64,000 bases of DNA from Roseomonas sp. (GTDB lineage Bacteria > Pseudomonadota > Alphaproteobacteria > Acetobacterales > Acetobacteraceae). The notes below the pieces were generated by a model. That model was not told the DNA's origin. It saw only the letters and a program-made list of their open reading frames with translations, and made no database searches. Positions 37,090 through 45,256 of this stretch are shown here, piece by piece. Numbering within the stretch: position 1 is the first letter of the stretch; every line of letters starts with the position of its first letter. Location: assembly GCA_020249775.1 (NCBI GenBank), contig JADCFA010000009.1, positions 186,001-250,000 of the forward strand. Direction: 5' to 3'. A program made the translations under genes and the position numbers.

Positions 37090-37735
37090 ACGGTGCGCCC
37101 GGCGCGTCTTGCGCGAAGATGCAGATATCCGTCACCGCACGCGCTGCGGCCGGCGTATTGCCAAGCGCTTGGGTCACCGCTGGCAGGATGATGGTTTTCT
37201 CTGCAGGCGTCAGGCGCCGCGTCAGCGTCATGTGAAAGCGCCATTCGGCAAAGACGTAAGGATACCCCCAGGCTTGTAAGTATTCGCGTTGCCGAGGGCT
37301 GAGGTCTTCAGGTTTGCGGCGCGCGATCTCGGCCTCGGTCGGGGGCGCGCGATGTGCATCAAGCGCTGAGACGCATCCATCCGCAAATGCTTGCAGGGCA
37401 GGGCAGGGGGCGGATTCGCGTATTGCCAGGAAACCATCCAGATCGGTGATCGTGAGCGGTGGCAGCGCGAAGGGCGCAGTGCGCGCGGCGAAATCCTGCG
37501 CCGTTTGTAGCGCTGCCTTCATGTTTCCTTGAACGCGAAAGGGTGGCTTCAGCGTGGCGTGAAAGCCATAGCCGCGCGCATCGGCGGTGACTTCCGCAAT
37601 ATCAACACCAGCAACAGGTTTTTGCGGTAGAATTGACCCGGTGAACGCGTCGCGCCCCAGCCAGGCCGAGGCGCGTTCATGCAAGGGATCATCCGTTCCA
37701 GGCGCGTAGTAGATCGCAATGCGATAGGGCGTCAC
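37055..37735 (-). CDS. DUF1045 phosphonate-metabolism protein (2H-phosphoesterase-like)
   Basis: A 226-residue DUF1045 protein, commonly found at the end of phn operons and resembling 2H phosphoesterases. Two H-x-T/S motifs are visible: YGFHATLKPPFRVQG near residue 60 and WRFHMTLTRRLTPAEK near residue 165. The start is GTG at 37735, overlapping the phnM stop (GTGA); a longer in-frame start exists but would overlap phnM by more. Its exact reaction in phosphonate breakdown, possibly on cyclic ribose phosphates, is unproven. The 3' end overlaps phnN on the other strand. Confidence 0.88.
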   Translation of the reverse strand: MTPYRIAIYYAPGTDDPLHERASAWLGRDAFTGSILPQKPVAGVDIAEVTADARGYGFHATLKPPFRVQGNMKAALQTAQDFAARTAPFALPPLTITDLDGFLAIRESAPCPALQAFADGCVSALDAHRAPPTEAEIARRKPEDLSPRQREYLQAWGYPYVFAEWRFHMTLTRRLTPAEKTIILPAVTQALGNTPAAARAVTDICIFAQDAPGAPFMILERLKLRG

Positions 37736-38874
37736 GCAATCCGTTCCCCCGCGCGCCAAACGCTGCGCACCAGCGGCATATCGCCAATGCTGCGCACACG
37801 TACCAGATCGGCCTTCAGGCCAGGCGCGATCCGCCCGCGATCAGAAAGCCGTGCCATCCGCGCCGGCGTATCCGTCACCATGGCAATCGCTTGCGGCAGT
37901 GTGATCCCGCCGGCCTCCACCGCGCGCCAGGCGGCTTCCAGCATGGAAGCGGGCACATAATCCGAAGCGAAAGCATGCGCCAAGCCTTCGCGCACCAGAT
38001 CAGCCGCGGCGACATTGCCGGAATGGCTGCCACCGCGCACGATATTGGGCGCGCCGGCAATCACCTCTACCTGCAAATCCCGCGCGGCACGGGCTGCCTC
38101 CATGGTCACGGGAAACTCCGAAATGGTTATACCATCAGCAAGGTTACGCGCCATTTCCGCCGGCGTATCATCATCATGCGACGCAAGCGGCAGGTTACGA
38201 TGCCGGATGCGTTCCAGCAGCCAGGCGCGCTGCTTTTCGCGGAGTTCCGCGCGTTGCGCGAGCAGGCTTTCAATCCGCGCCTGCACCTCTGCGTCATTCC
38301 ATTGTGTCTGGCGCTTGCGCATGGCGGCATAGCGCGGAATATCGCGATATTGCCCAACGCCTGGCGAGTGATCCATCAGGCTGACCATCACCACGCGCGG
38401 ATGATCCGCCACGGGGTCAAGCGCGGGCGGCATGTCTCGCGCGGGTAATTCGCAGCGCAGATGGAGAAAATGCTCGCCCTTCAGCGCACCCATATCGGCA
38501 AGCGCATCAAGGTCTCGCACGCCATCCAGGAAGGTCTGGCCGCGTTCCGTATCAAAGCCAAGATCACCGAGGCACAGCGCATCCAGAATGGTGGTGACAC
38601 CAGCGGCGACACATTGCGCATCATGCGCAATCATGGCGGAACGTGATGGCCAGCGCGCATTGGCGCGTGGCAGCACCTGGCGTTCCAGATTATCTGTGTG
38701 CACATCAACAATACCTGGAATCAGATGATCACCTTGCAGATCAAGCGCGCTGAGCGCCTGACTGCGGCCGGGCTGGATATCCGCAATCGATCCATCGCGC
38801 AGCACCAGCGTGCCGGTCAGTTCCGCATCCGGCAGGACAAGCCGCGCATTGGTCAAAATAATCTCAGTGCTCAT
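37732..38874 (-). CDS. phnM: Alpha-D-ribose 1-methylphosphonate 5-triphosphate diphosphatase
   Basis: A 380-residue amidohydrolase-fold enzyme that removes pyrophosphate from ribose 1-methylphosphonate 5-triphosphate ahead of C-P bond cleavage. Markers are the metal-binding GIVDVHTDNLERQVLPR, LMDHSPGVGQYRD, LASHDDDTPAEM and the late GGSHSGNVAAADLVREG and DYVPASMLEAA. It is coupled by 4-bp overlaps to phnL upstream and DUF1045 downstream. A second phnM-like gene lies at 44106-45245 on the other strand. Confidence 0.93.
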   Translation of the reverse strand: MSTEIILTNARLVLPDAELTGTLVLRDGSIADIQPGRSQALSALDLQGDHLIPGIVDVHTDNLERQVLPRANARWPSRSAMIAHDAQCVAAGVTTILDALCLGDLGFDTERGQTFLDGVRDLDALADMGALKGEHFLHLRCELPARDMPPALDPVADHPRVVMVSLMDHSPGVGQYRDIPRYAAMRKRQTQWNDAEVQARIESLLAQRAELREKQRAWLLERIRHRNLPLASHDDDTPAEMARNLADGITISEFPVTMEAARAARDLQVEVIAGAPNIVRGGSHSGNVAAADLVREGLAHAFASDYVPASMLEAAWRAVEAGGITLPQAIAMVTDTPARMARLSDRGRIAPGLKADLVRVRSIGDMPLVRSVWRAGERIA

Positions 38875-39569
38875 GCGGCATCCTGCATGGGTTCAACGGT
38901 CAAAACGCGATCCGCTACGGCTTCACGCACCTCGGCATCGTGAAAAATACCGACAATGGCAGTTCCGGCCTGCTTCGCCTCATGGATCAGGCCAATGACA
39001 ATGGCGCGATTGGCAGCATCCAGGCTGGCCGTGGGTTCATCAAGCAGCAATACCGGATAACCCGGCCCAAAGCCGCGCGCGAGGTTCACGCGCTGCTGTT
39101 CGCCCCCAGAAAAAGTCGCAGGCGGCAGGGTGTGCAGGCGTTCCGGCAGGTTCAAGCGATCAAGCAGGGCCGAGGCCCGGGCAACAGCATCCACTCGCGT
39201 CATGCCGCGCGCCACCATGGGTTCGGCCACAATATCGCGCGTATTGATGCGGGGAATGACGCGCAGGAATTGGGAGACATAGCCAATGCTCTCCCGCCGC
39301 GCCTCAATCACCGCGCGTGGATCGGCGCTGGCAAGATCGAGTTCCACCCCGCGATGCGCGAGCAGTATCCGACCCGCGCCGGCGCCGTAATTGCCGTAAA
39401 GGCAACGCATCAAGGTGGACTTGCCCGCGCCAGATGGTCCGGAAAGCGCGACGCATTCGCCGGCCCGCACCGCAAGATCAACGCCGGCAAGCACAGGAAT
39501 ACGGGTGCCGCCCTGCAAATGTAGCGTGAAGCTTTTGCACAAGCCTTCTGCGCGTAGAAGTATATTCAT
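38871..39569 (-). CDS. phnL: C-P lyase ABC-type ATPase PhnL
   Basis: A 232-residue ABC ATPase of the C-P lyase complex, required for methylphosphonate ribosyl triphosphate formation. Walker A is SGPSGAGKSTLMRCLY, the ABC signature FSGGEQQRVNLAR, and Walker B VLLLDEPTASLDAANR. The PhnL-specific N terminus (SFTLHLQGGTRIPVLAGV) is present. It overlaps phnK and phnM by four bases each. Confidence 0.94.
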   Translation of the reverse strand: MNILLRAEGLCKSFTLHLQGGTRIPVLAGVDLAVRAGECVALSGPSGAGKSTLMRCLYGNYGAGAGRILLAHRGVELDLASADPRAVIEARRESIGYVSQFLRVIPRINTRDIVAEPMVARGMTRVDAVARASALLDRLNLPERLHTLPPATFSGGEQQRVNLARGFGPGYPVLLLDEPTASLDAANRAIVIGLIHEAKQAGTAIVGIFHDAEVREAVADRVLTVEPMQDAA

Positions 39570-40321
39570 GCCGCTAGCACCGATGACACCAAAAGCTGTG
39601 TATAAGGATGCTGCGGATCATCCAGCACACGATCCGTAAGGCCCTGTTCCACCACCTGGCCGCGCCGCATCACCAGAATACGATCTGCAAGCAGCCGCGC
39701 GGCAGCAATGTCATGCGTTACAATCAGCACGGAAAGCCCCAATTCACGCACCAGCGCGCGGATTAAATCCAACAATCGCGCCTGGACGGAAACATCAAGC
39801 CCGCCCGTTGGTTCATCCATGAACACCAGCTTCGGGCGGGTCACCAAGGTGCGCGCGATTTGCAGGCGCTGTTGCATGCCGCCCGAGAAATGCCGCGGCA
39901 GATCGTCAATCCGCGCCGCGTCAATTTCCACGCGTTGCAGCCAGGCCTTCGCCTCATCCCGGATATTGCCGTAATGCCGTGCGCCGAGCGCCATCAGCCT
40001 TTCGCCGACATTCCCGCCAGCGGATACGCCCATGCGCAGCCCATCGCGCGGGTTTTGATGCACAAAGCCCCAATCGCGCCGCATCAATCGGCGCCGTTCC
40101 GCTTCTGTCATGGCAAGCACATCACGGCCAAGATAATGCACCGCCCCGGAATCTGGCGCCATTTGACCGGCCAGCACACGCAGCAATGTCGTCTTGCCAG
40201 AACCGCTTTCACCGACAATGGCGACGACTTCTCCGGCTGTGACATCAAGCTCCACATCATCCAAAGCGGCGATGGCGCCGAATTTCAGCTGCAGCCCCTT
40301 GGCTTCAAGAAGCAGGTTCAT
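39566..40321 (-). CDS. phnK: C-P lyase ABC-type ATPase PhnK
   Basis: A 251-residue ABC ATPase that binds the PhnGHIJ core. Walker A is GESGSGKTTLLRVLA, the signature FSGGMQQRLQIART and Walker B LVFMDEPTGGLDVSVQ; the C-terminal VLAAS tail is short. Sequence resembles oligopeptide-type ABC subunits, as known for PhnK, but gene order identifies it. It overlaps phnJ and phnL by four bases each. Confidence 0.94.
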   Translation of the reverse strand: MNLLLEAKGLQLKFGAIAALDDVELDVTAGEVVAIVGESGSGKTTLLRVLAGQMAPDSGAVHYLGRDVLAMTEAERRRLMRRDWGFVHQNPRDGLRMGVSAGGNVGERLMALGARHYGNIRDEAKAWLQRVEIDAARIDDLPRHFSGGMQQRLQIARTLVTRPKLVFMDEPTGGLDVSVQARLLDLIRALVRELGLSVLIVTHDIAAARLLADRILVMRRGQVVEQGLTDRVLDDPQHPYTQLLVSSVLAA

Positions 40322-41169
40322 TGCGCGGCCACCTTTGGTGTTTCCTGCCGTTCCTGACAGTAATCGGTGTCGGAGCAGATGAAGGCGCGTCCGCCCGCAT
40401 CATCTGTCACCAGCTCATCCAAATAGCTGGTCGTGCTTCCGCAAATCGCGCAGGCATGTGGCGCGCGAATGGGGCGGAAGGGGTGATCCTCGAAATCGAG
40501 GCTCCGCACCGGCGTATAGGGCGGCACGGCATAGATGCGCTTTTCGCGCCCAGCACCAAAAAGCTGCAAGGCCGCCATCTGGTGCAGTTTCGGATTGTCA
40601 AAAGCGGGAATGGGTGATGGTGACATGAGGTATCGTTCATTCACCATCACCGGATAATCATAGGCTTTCGCGATATGGCCAAGCCGCGCGATATCTTCAT
40701 AAAGCCGCACATGCATCAGCCCGTAATCGGCCAGCGCATGCAGCCTGCGCGTTTCTGCCCGGCGCGGTTCCAGCTTGAAAAGTGGTTCCGGCTGCGGAAC
40801 TTGATAGACCAGGATCTGGTTTTCCGCGAGCGGCTTTTCCGGAATGCGATGGCGTGTTTGGATGATGCTGGCCTCACCCGTTGATTCGGTTGTGGCAATG
40901 CCAGCCACGCGGGTGAAGAAGCGGCGGATGGAAACCGCATTGGTTGTATCATCCGCGCCCTGGTCAATCACTTTCAGCACATCCTGCGGCCCGAGGAGCG
41001 CGGCTGTCACCTGAATGCCGCCCGTCCCCCAACCATAGGGCAGGGGCATTTCGCGCGCGCCAAAGGGAATTTGGTGTCCAGGGATCGCAACGGCCTTCAG
41101 GATGGCGCGGCGGATCATGCGTTTTGTCGCCTCATCCAGATAGGCGAAATTATAGCCGGCTTCGGTCAT
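40318..41169 (-). CDS. phnJ: C-P lyase (radical SAM) PhnJ
   Basis: The 283-residue radical SAM enzyme that cleaves the C-P bond of ribose 1-phosphonate 5-phosphate. The four Fe-S/SAM cysteines are at about 240, 243, 265 and 271 with spacing C-x2-C-x21-C-x5-C, which is the exact PhnJ pattern; the start is EAGYNFAYLDEATKRMIRRA. The upstream catalytic glycine segment (TGGIQVTAALLGPQDVLKV) is intact. It overlaps phnI and phnK by four bases. Full length and motif indicate an active enzyme. Confidence 0.95.
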   Translation of the reverse strand: MTEAGYNFAYLDEATKRMIRRAILKAVAIPGHQIPFGAREMPLPYGWGTGGIQVTAALLGPQDVLKVIDQGADDTTNAVSIRRFFTRVAGIATTESTGEASIIQTRHRIPEKPLAENQILVYQVPQPEPLFKLEPRRAETRRLHALADYGLMHVRLYEDIARLGHIAKAYDYPVMVNERYLMSPSPIPAFDNPKLHQMAALQLFGAGREKRIYAVPPYTPVRSLDFEDHPFRPIRAPHACAICGSTTSYLDELVTDDAGGRAFICSDTDYCQERQETPKVAAQ

Positions 41170-42251
41170 TCCGCGGCCTCATGCTGTTCGCCCTGGGCGG
41201 TGCTGCGAATGGTGCGCAGGTTTTCCAATTCGCTTTGGAAATCCACGTAATGCGGCAGCTTTAGATGCTCCACAAAACCGGTCGCTTCGATATTGTCGGA
41301 ATGATACAGCACAAATTCTTCCTGCTGCGCTGGCGCATCTGCTTCCTCGCCCAATTCGCGCGCGCGCAAGCCCCGATCCACCAGCGCCATGGCCATGGCG
41401 CGACGCTCCCCATGGCCAAAAACCAAGCCATAGCCGCGGGTGAATTGCGCGGGCTCGGTCCGGCTGCCCTTGAATTGATTGACCATCTGACATTCGGTGA
41501 TGCCGATATCGCCAATATCAATGGCAAAACCCAATTCAGGCGGCGTGATTTCAACGCCAATATGGCCCACGCGAATTTCACCCACAAAGGGATGCGCATT
41601 GCCATAGCCGCGCTGCGTGGAATAGCCAAGTGCAAGCAAAAATCCCTCATCGCCGCGGGCGAGGTTTTGTAGCCGCACCGGGCGTGACGCGGGGAATGAA
41701 AGCGGTTCGCGTGTCAGGTCGCCTGGTTCGCCTTTGGTCATGGGCTCCCGCTGCATCAGACCTTCACGCGCCAGAATTTCTGTCACTCGTGGCACATCGC
41801 CCATATCCGCTGGCGCTTGCGGCGCAGCCGGCATTTCACGCCCCTCGGCGGCCAGCGCAAAATCAAGCAGGCGATGCGTGTAATCAAAAGTCGGCCCCAA
41901 GACCTGCCCGCCCGGCAAATCCTTATAGGTGGCGCTGATCCGCCGGCGCAGCCGCATGCGGCTGGTTTCAAGCGGCGCTGAGGCACCAAAGCGCGGCAAG
42001 GTGGTGCGGTAGGCGCGGAGCAGAAACGCCGCTTCAATCAGATCACCCTTCGCCTGCTTGATGGCCAGCGCCGCAAGAAAGCGATCATGACAGGAACCTT
42101 CCGCCATCACGCGATCAACCGCGAGCGCCATTTGCTGTTCAATCTGCGCCACACTCAGTTCCGGCAGGGTGGTATCGCCGCGCCGCGTCTCATCCAGCCA
42201 GGCATGGGCGGCGCTGATCGCCTTTTCGCCGCCTTTGACTGCGACATACAT
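41166..42251 (-). CDS. phnI: C-P lyase nucleosidase subunit PhnI
   Basis: A 361-residue PhnI, which with PhnG, H and L displaces adenine from ATP by methylphosphonate. Marker blocks include MYVAVKGGEKAISAAHAWLD, ADGYTQRGYGNAHPF-like content (YSTQRGYGNAHPFVGEIRV), EITPPELGFAIDIGDIGITE and FVLYHSDNIEATGFVEHLKL with the conserved H-x-D. It overlaps phnJ by four bases and starts two bases after phnH ends. Confidence 0.94.
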   Translation of the reverse strand: MYVAVKGGEKAISAAHAWLDETRRGDTTLPELSVAQIEQQMALAVDRVMAEGSCHDRFLAALAIKQAKGDLIEAAFLLRAYRTTLPRFGASAPLETSRMRLRRRISATYKDLPGGQVLGPTFDYTHRLLDFALAAEGREMPAAPQAPADMGDVPRVTEILAREGLMQREPMTKGEPGDLTREPLSFPASRPVRLQNLARGDEGFLLALGYSTQRGYGNAHPFVGEIRVGHIGVEITPPELGFAIDIGDIGITECQMVNQFKGSRTEPAQFTRGYGLVFGHGERRAMAMALVDRGLRARELGEEADAPAQQEEFVLYHSDNIEATGFVEHLKLPHYVDFQSELENLRTIRSTAQGEQHEAAE

Positions 42252-42253
42252 GA

Positions 42254-42829
42254 TCAGCCCTCCGCAATCGTAACACTGCGCGGCAGGGCCGCGATGCTGT
42301 CACCGGCACAAAGCAGCACATCCACGCCGCGCGGAAACAGCGCGTGGTTCTGCGCCCAGGCGGTGATAAAATCTGCGGGCGCGCCAAGCACGCGCAGGCG
42401 ATGTTCGTTCTGAATCCCTGGCCCCGTCAGGCACCAGCCAACGCCCGCCACCAAGCCTGCCACTTGGAGGATGAGCGTCGCGCCCAGTTGCGGGTCTTCA
42501 TCCGTGCCGACATCAAGTGCTTCAAGCGATGGTGCTGCGCCGCAAGCAAGAGCAAACCGTGCTGAACCGATATCACCCGTTATGGGCGCGCCGCAGTGAA
42601 AGCGTAGCCATTCGGCAACGCCCGCACCCGCATCCAGCCAAAGCGGCGTATCGGCATCAGCCAGGCTCAATAATGCCGCGCCAGCAGCGGTGCAAAGCGG
42701 CGCGGGCGGGGTGATGCGCGCTGCAATGCGCTGGATGCGGCCAGGGCGGCTCATGGCGTCCAGAATCGCGCGGAAGCTCGCCTGCGCATCCAATACAGGG
42801 TCGGCGAAGCCAGGGCTCAACTGGGTCAT
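42254..42829 (-). CDS. phnH: C-P lyase subunit PhnH
   Basis: A 191-residue PhnH subunit. The N terminus FADPVLDAQASFRAILDAMS followed by RPGRIQRI, and the late GPGIQNEHRLRVLGAPADFI, are family features. PhnH forms a fold related to pyridoxal-dependent transferases without the cofactor. It overlaps phnG by four bases (ATGA). Confidence 0.93.
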   Translation of the reverse strand: MTQLSPGFADPVLDAQASFRAILDAMSRPGRIQRIAARITPPAPLCTAAGAALLSLADADTPLWLDAGAGVAEWLRFHCGAPITGDIGSARFALACGAAPSLEALDVGTDEDPQLGATLILQVAGLVAGVGWCLTGPGIQNEHRLRVLGAPADFITAWAQNHALFPRGVDVLLCAGDSIAALPRSVTIAEG

Positions 42830-43284
42830 CGCATGGTCGCCATGGTGAAGAAATCAACGCGCGTGGCGGCGGCTTTGCGCGCCTCGGCAGCGCGCGCTTC
42901 CTGCTGCGCAGCGGCGAGAGGTTCGATCACCGCTTGCATGCAGGCCGGATATAGCGCGCTATCCTGCAAGGCAGCGTCCAGCAGCGCCGCCAGACGCGCC
43001 TTGGCATGATCACGCCCCGCAACATAGGCATGGCCAATATGCGCCCCAAGACGCAGTGCGCAGCGCGTCACGGTCATTTCGCCAAGGTTGAAGGCATCGC
43101 CATCCCCGCCGGCGCGACCGCGCACCATGACAAGCCCGGTTTCCGGCGCGCGCAGTATTTCCGCCTCCGGCAGGTGCGGCAGCGCGGCAAGCGCTGCGGA
43201 GAGCTCCTCGGCCGAGGCGCGCGCCAGAATGGACATCCATTTTTGCCGCGCAGCATGGGAAGAGGGGGTGTCTGTCTGGGTCAT
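42826..43284 (-). CDS. phnG: C-P lyase subunit PhnG
   Basis: A 152-residue PhnG, the first gene of the C-P lyase operon. The core reads RQKWMSILARASAEELSAAL, GLVMVRGRAGGDGDAFNLGE and GHAYVAGRDHAKARLAALLD, all typical. Its ATG at 43284 begins only seven bases after the inverted repeat at 43291-43308, so a bound PhnF would block the start region. No ribosome-binding site is obvious, so the transcript may have a very short leader. Confidence 0.93.
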   Translation of the reverse strand: MTQTDTPSSHAARQKWMSILARASAEELSAALAALPHLPEAEILRAPETGLVMVRGRAGGDGDAFNLGEMTVTRCALRLGAHIGHAYVAGRDHAKARLAALLDAALQDSALYPACMQAVIEPLAAAQQEARAAEARKAAATRVDFFTMATMR

Positions 43285-43290
43285 GTGACT

Positions 43291-43308
43291 TGTCTAGACC
43301 TATAGACA
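43291..43308. promoter_or_regulatory. Candidate PhnF operator between phnG and phnF
   Basis: TGTCTA (43291-43296) and TAGACA (43303-43308) form a perfect inverted repeat with a 6-bp spacer GACCTA, 7 bases upstream of the phnG ATG and 63 bases before the phnF start. Arrangement, spacing and the TCTAGAC core fit a GntR/HutC-type operator shared by divergent genes, and phnF encodes exactly such a protein. Confidence 0.6.
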
Positions 43309-43371
43309 GAAATGCCGGTACCGTGCAATACGGATATGTCATGGATTTGCGCGGTCATGGTTGAAACTTTG

Positions 43372-44103
43372 ATGACAAACCCGGCCCTGGCGCGCGGGTC
43401 GGGTGTGGCGCTTTGGCGCCAGATCGCCTTGGCGCTGGAAGCGGATATCTCCGCGGGCAAGCGCCAGCCGGGGGAAAGGCTGCCGACGGAAGCGATGTTG
43501 ACCGAGCGTTTCGCGGTCAATCGCCATACTGTCAGGCGTGCCTTGGAAGAATTGGAAGCCCACGGCATTATTCGCGTGGAACAGGGGCGCGGTGCCTTTG
43601 TGGCAGAAGATGTGCTGGATTATCCGCTTGGGCCGCGCACGCGGTTTTCTGAGATTATTCGCCGGCAAAATCGAGAAGCGGCCGGACGCATTTTGCAGAT
43701 TGCGGAAATCCCGGTAGAAGCACAAGTGGCGGCAGGCTTACGCATCAGGCGGGGCAAAATAGTGCTGCGCGTGGCTCGGCTTTGTCTGGCCAATGGCCGG
43801 CCCGTGGCGCTTGGGCTGCACCACTTTCCCCTGCCGCGCTTTGCGGCCGCGGCGCAATCACTCGCGCAGCAGGCTTCTATCACCGTGGCTCTCGCGGCCT
43901 GCGGCGTGCCCGATTACCGGCGCCATTCCACGCGCATCACGGCGCGTCTGCCAAGCCCCGAAGAGGCAAAGCATCTGATGCAATCGCGTTCCCGCCCCGT
44001 GATTGTGGCGGAGGCCTTGAATACCGATCCGGAAGGCACGCCCGTGGATTGGACCCTTGTCAGTTACGCCGCCGCGCGCGTGCAATTGGTGATGGAGAGT
44101 TGA
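43372..44103 (+). CDS. phnF: PhnF, GntR/HutC-family phosphonate regulator
   Basis: A regulator of about 243 residues. The N-terminal winged helix-turn-helix (residues about 10-75) contains ALWRQIALALEADISAGKRQ and LPTEAMLTERFAVNRHTVRR, the GntR recognition helix. The C-terminal UTRA domain includes RFSEIIRRQNREAAGRILQI and the ligand-side APVALGLHHFPLPRF-like segment (VALGLHHFPLPRF). The start at 43372 is chosen from three in-frame ATGs (43312, 43357, 43372) because the wHTH begins just after it. Divergent from phnG, it most likely represses the C-P lyase operon and perhaps itself through the repeat at 43291-43308. It is followed two bases later by a second phnM-like gene. Confidence 0.88.
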   Translation: MTNPALARGSGVALWRQIALALEADISAGKRQPGERLPTEAMLTERFAVNRHTVRRALEELEAHGIIRVEQGRGAFVAEDVLDYPLGPRTRFSEIIRRQNREAAGRILQIAEIPVEAQVAAGLRIRRGKIVLRVARLCLANGRPVALGLHHFPLPRFAAAAQSLAQQASITVALAACGVPDYRRHSTRITARLPSPEEAKHLMQSRSRPVIVAEALNTDPEGTPVDWTLVSYAAARVQLVMES

Positions 44104-44105
44104 GC

Positions 44106-45245
44106 ATGGCCTGGATCATTCAAGGCGGCCAGGTGCTGCGCGATACGGCATTGGCGAAAGATGATCTCTGCCTTGCGGATGGCGTCATCACCGAAAATCC
44201 CACGCGCGCTGCAAGACGCTTCGATGCTTCTGATCTCCTGGTCATGCCCGGCCTGGTGGATATCCATGGCGATGCGCATGAACGGCAATTCCAGCCGCGC
44301 CCCGGCATTGGCTTTCCCGCCCCGCTCGCCTTGCGGGATTCGGCGGCGCAATTGATTTCCTGCGGCATTACCACCGCCTATCTTGGTGTGACACTTTCCT
44401 GGGAGCCGGGGCTGCGTTCACTGGATGCCTGGCGCGGCATGAAGGCTGCGTTGCGGGAAATGAAGACCAGCAGCGCCGCAGAGCTTCGCGTTCATTTGCG
44501 CTTTGAAGCGGATAATCTGGATGCCCTGGATGATGCGCTGGCCGATATCGCAGCGGGGGATGTGCATCTGCTTGGCTTCAATGACCATACGCCGAGCATT
44601 GTCAAAAAGCTCGATCACCCGATTGAGGTCGCGAAATATGCGGGGCGCGCCGGCATGAAGGCGGATGCCTTCACGGCGCTGGCAAAAGCCGTTTATGCGC
44701 GGCGTGATGAAGTGCCGGCGGCGCGCGCGCGCCTGGCGGAAGCCGCGGCCAATGCAGGCATTCCCATGCTTAGCCATGATGATGACAGTGTCGAACGCCG
44801 CGCCTTGTTTCGTGCGCATGGTGCGCGGATTTGCGAATTTCCGATGAAGGAAGAAGTCGCGGCAGATGCGCGCGCCGCTGGCGAAGCGGTGGTCATGGGT
44901 GCGCCCAATGTGGTGCGTGGTGGCAGTCATTTGGGCTGGGCCTCGGCCGCGCCATTGGCTGAGCGTGGATTGGTCAATGTGCTGGCTTCCGATTATTTCT
45001 GGCCGGCCATGTTGGAAGCGGCCTTCATCATGGCCGGTCGCGGCGTGCTGGATTTGGCGCGCGCCTGGGCGCTGGTTTCCGCCAACCCTGCTGAGGCTTG
45101 CGGCTTGCATGATCGTGGCCGGCTTGAATCGGGGCTGCGTGGCGATGTGGTGCTGGTGGATCAGCACCGCCGCGCCCCCATGGCGGTATTCGCGCAAGGG
45201 CAGCTTGCTTGGTTGGCGCCGGAAGCTGCTTTAAGGCGTCTTTAA
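44106..45245 (+). CDS. Second PhnM-like diphosphatase (amidohydrolase)
   Basis: A 379-residue amidohydrolase of the PhnM family, distinct from the phnM in the operon. The metal-binding motif is LVDIHGDAHERQFQPRP where phnM has VDVHTDNLERQ; IPMLSHDDDSVERRALF and GAPNVVRGGSHLGWASAA follow. It starts two bases after phnF, so it is probably co-transcribed with the regulator. It may act on a different ribosyl phosphonate triphosphate, or be a regulated duplicate. Confidence 0.85.
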   Translation: MAWIIQGGQVLRDTALAKDDLCLADGVITENPTRAARRFDASDLLVMPGLVDIHGDAHERQFQPRPGIGFPAPLALRDSAAQLISCGITTAYLGVTLSWEPGLRSLDAWRGMKAALREMKTSSAAELRVHLRFEADNLDALDDALADIAAGDVHLLGFNDHTPSIVKKLDHPIEVAKYAGRAGMKADAFTALAKAVYARRDEVPAARARLAEAAANAGIPMLSHDDDSVERRALFRAHGARICEFPMKEEVAADARAAGEAVVMGAPNVVRGGSHLGWASAAPLAERGLVNVLASDYFWPAMLEAAFIMAGRGVLDLARAWALVSANPAEACGLHDRGRLESGLRGDVVLVDQHRRAPMAVFAQGQLAWLAPEAALRRL

Positions 45246-45256
45246 AGTTCATGTAG

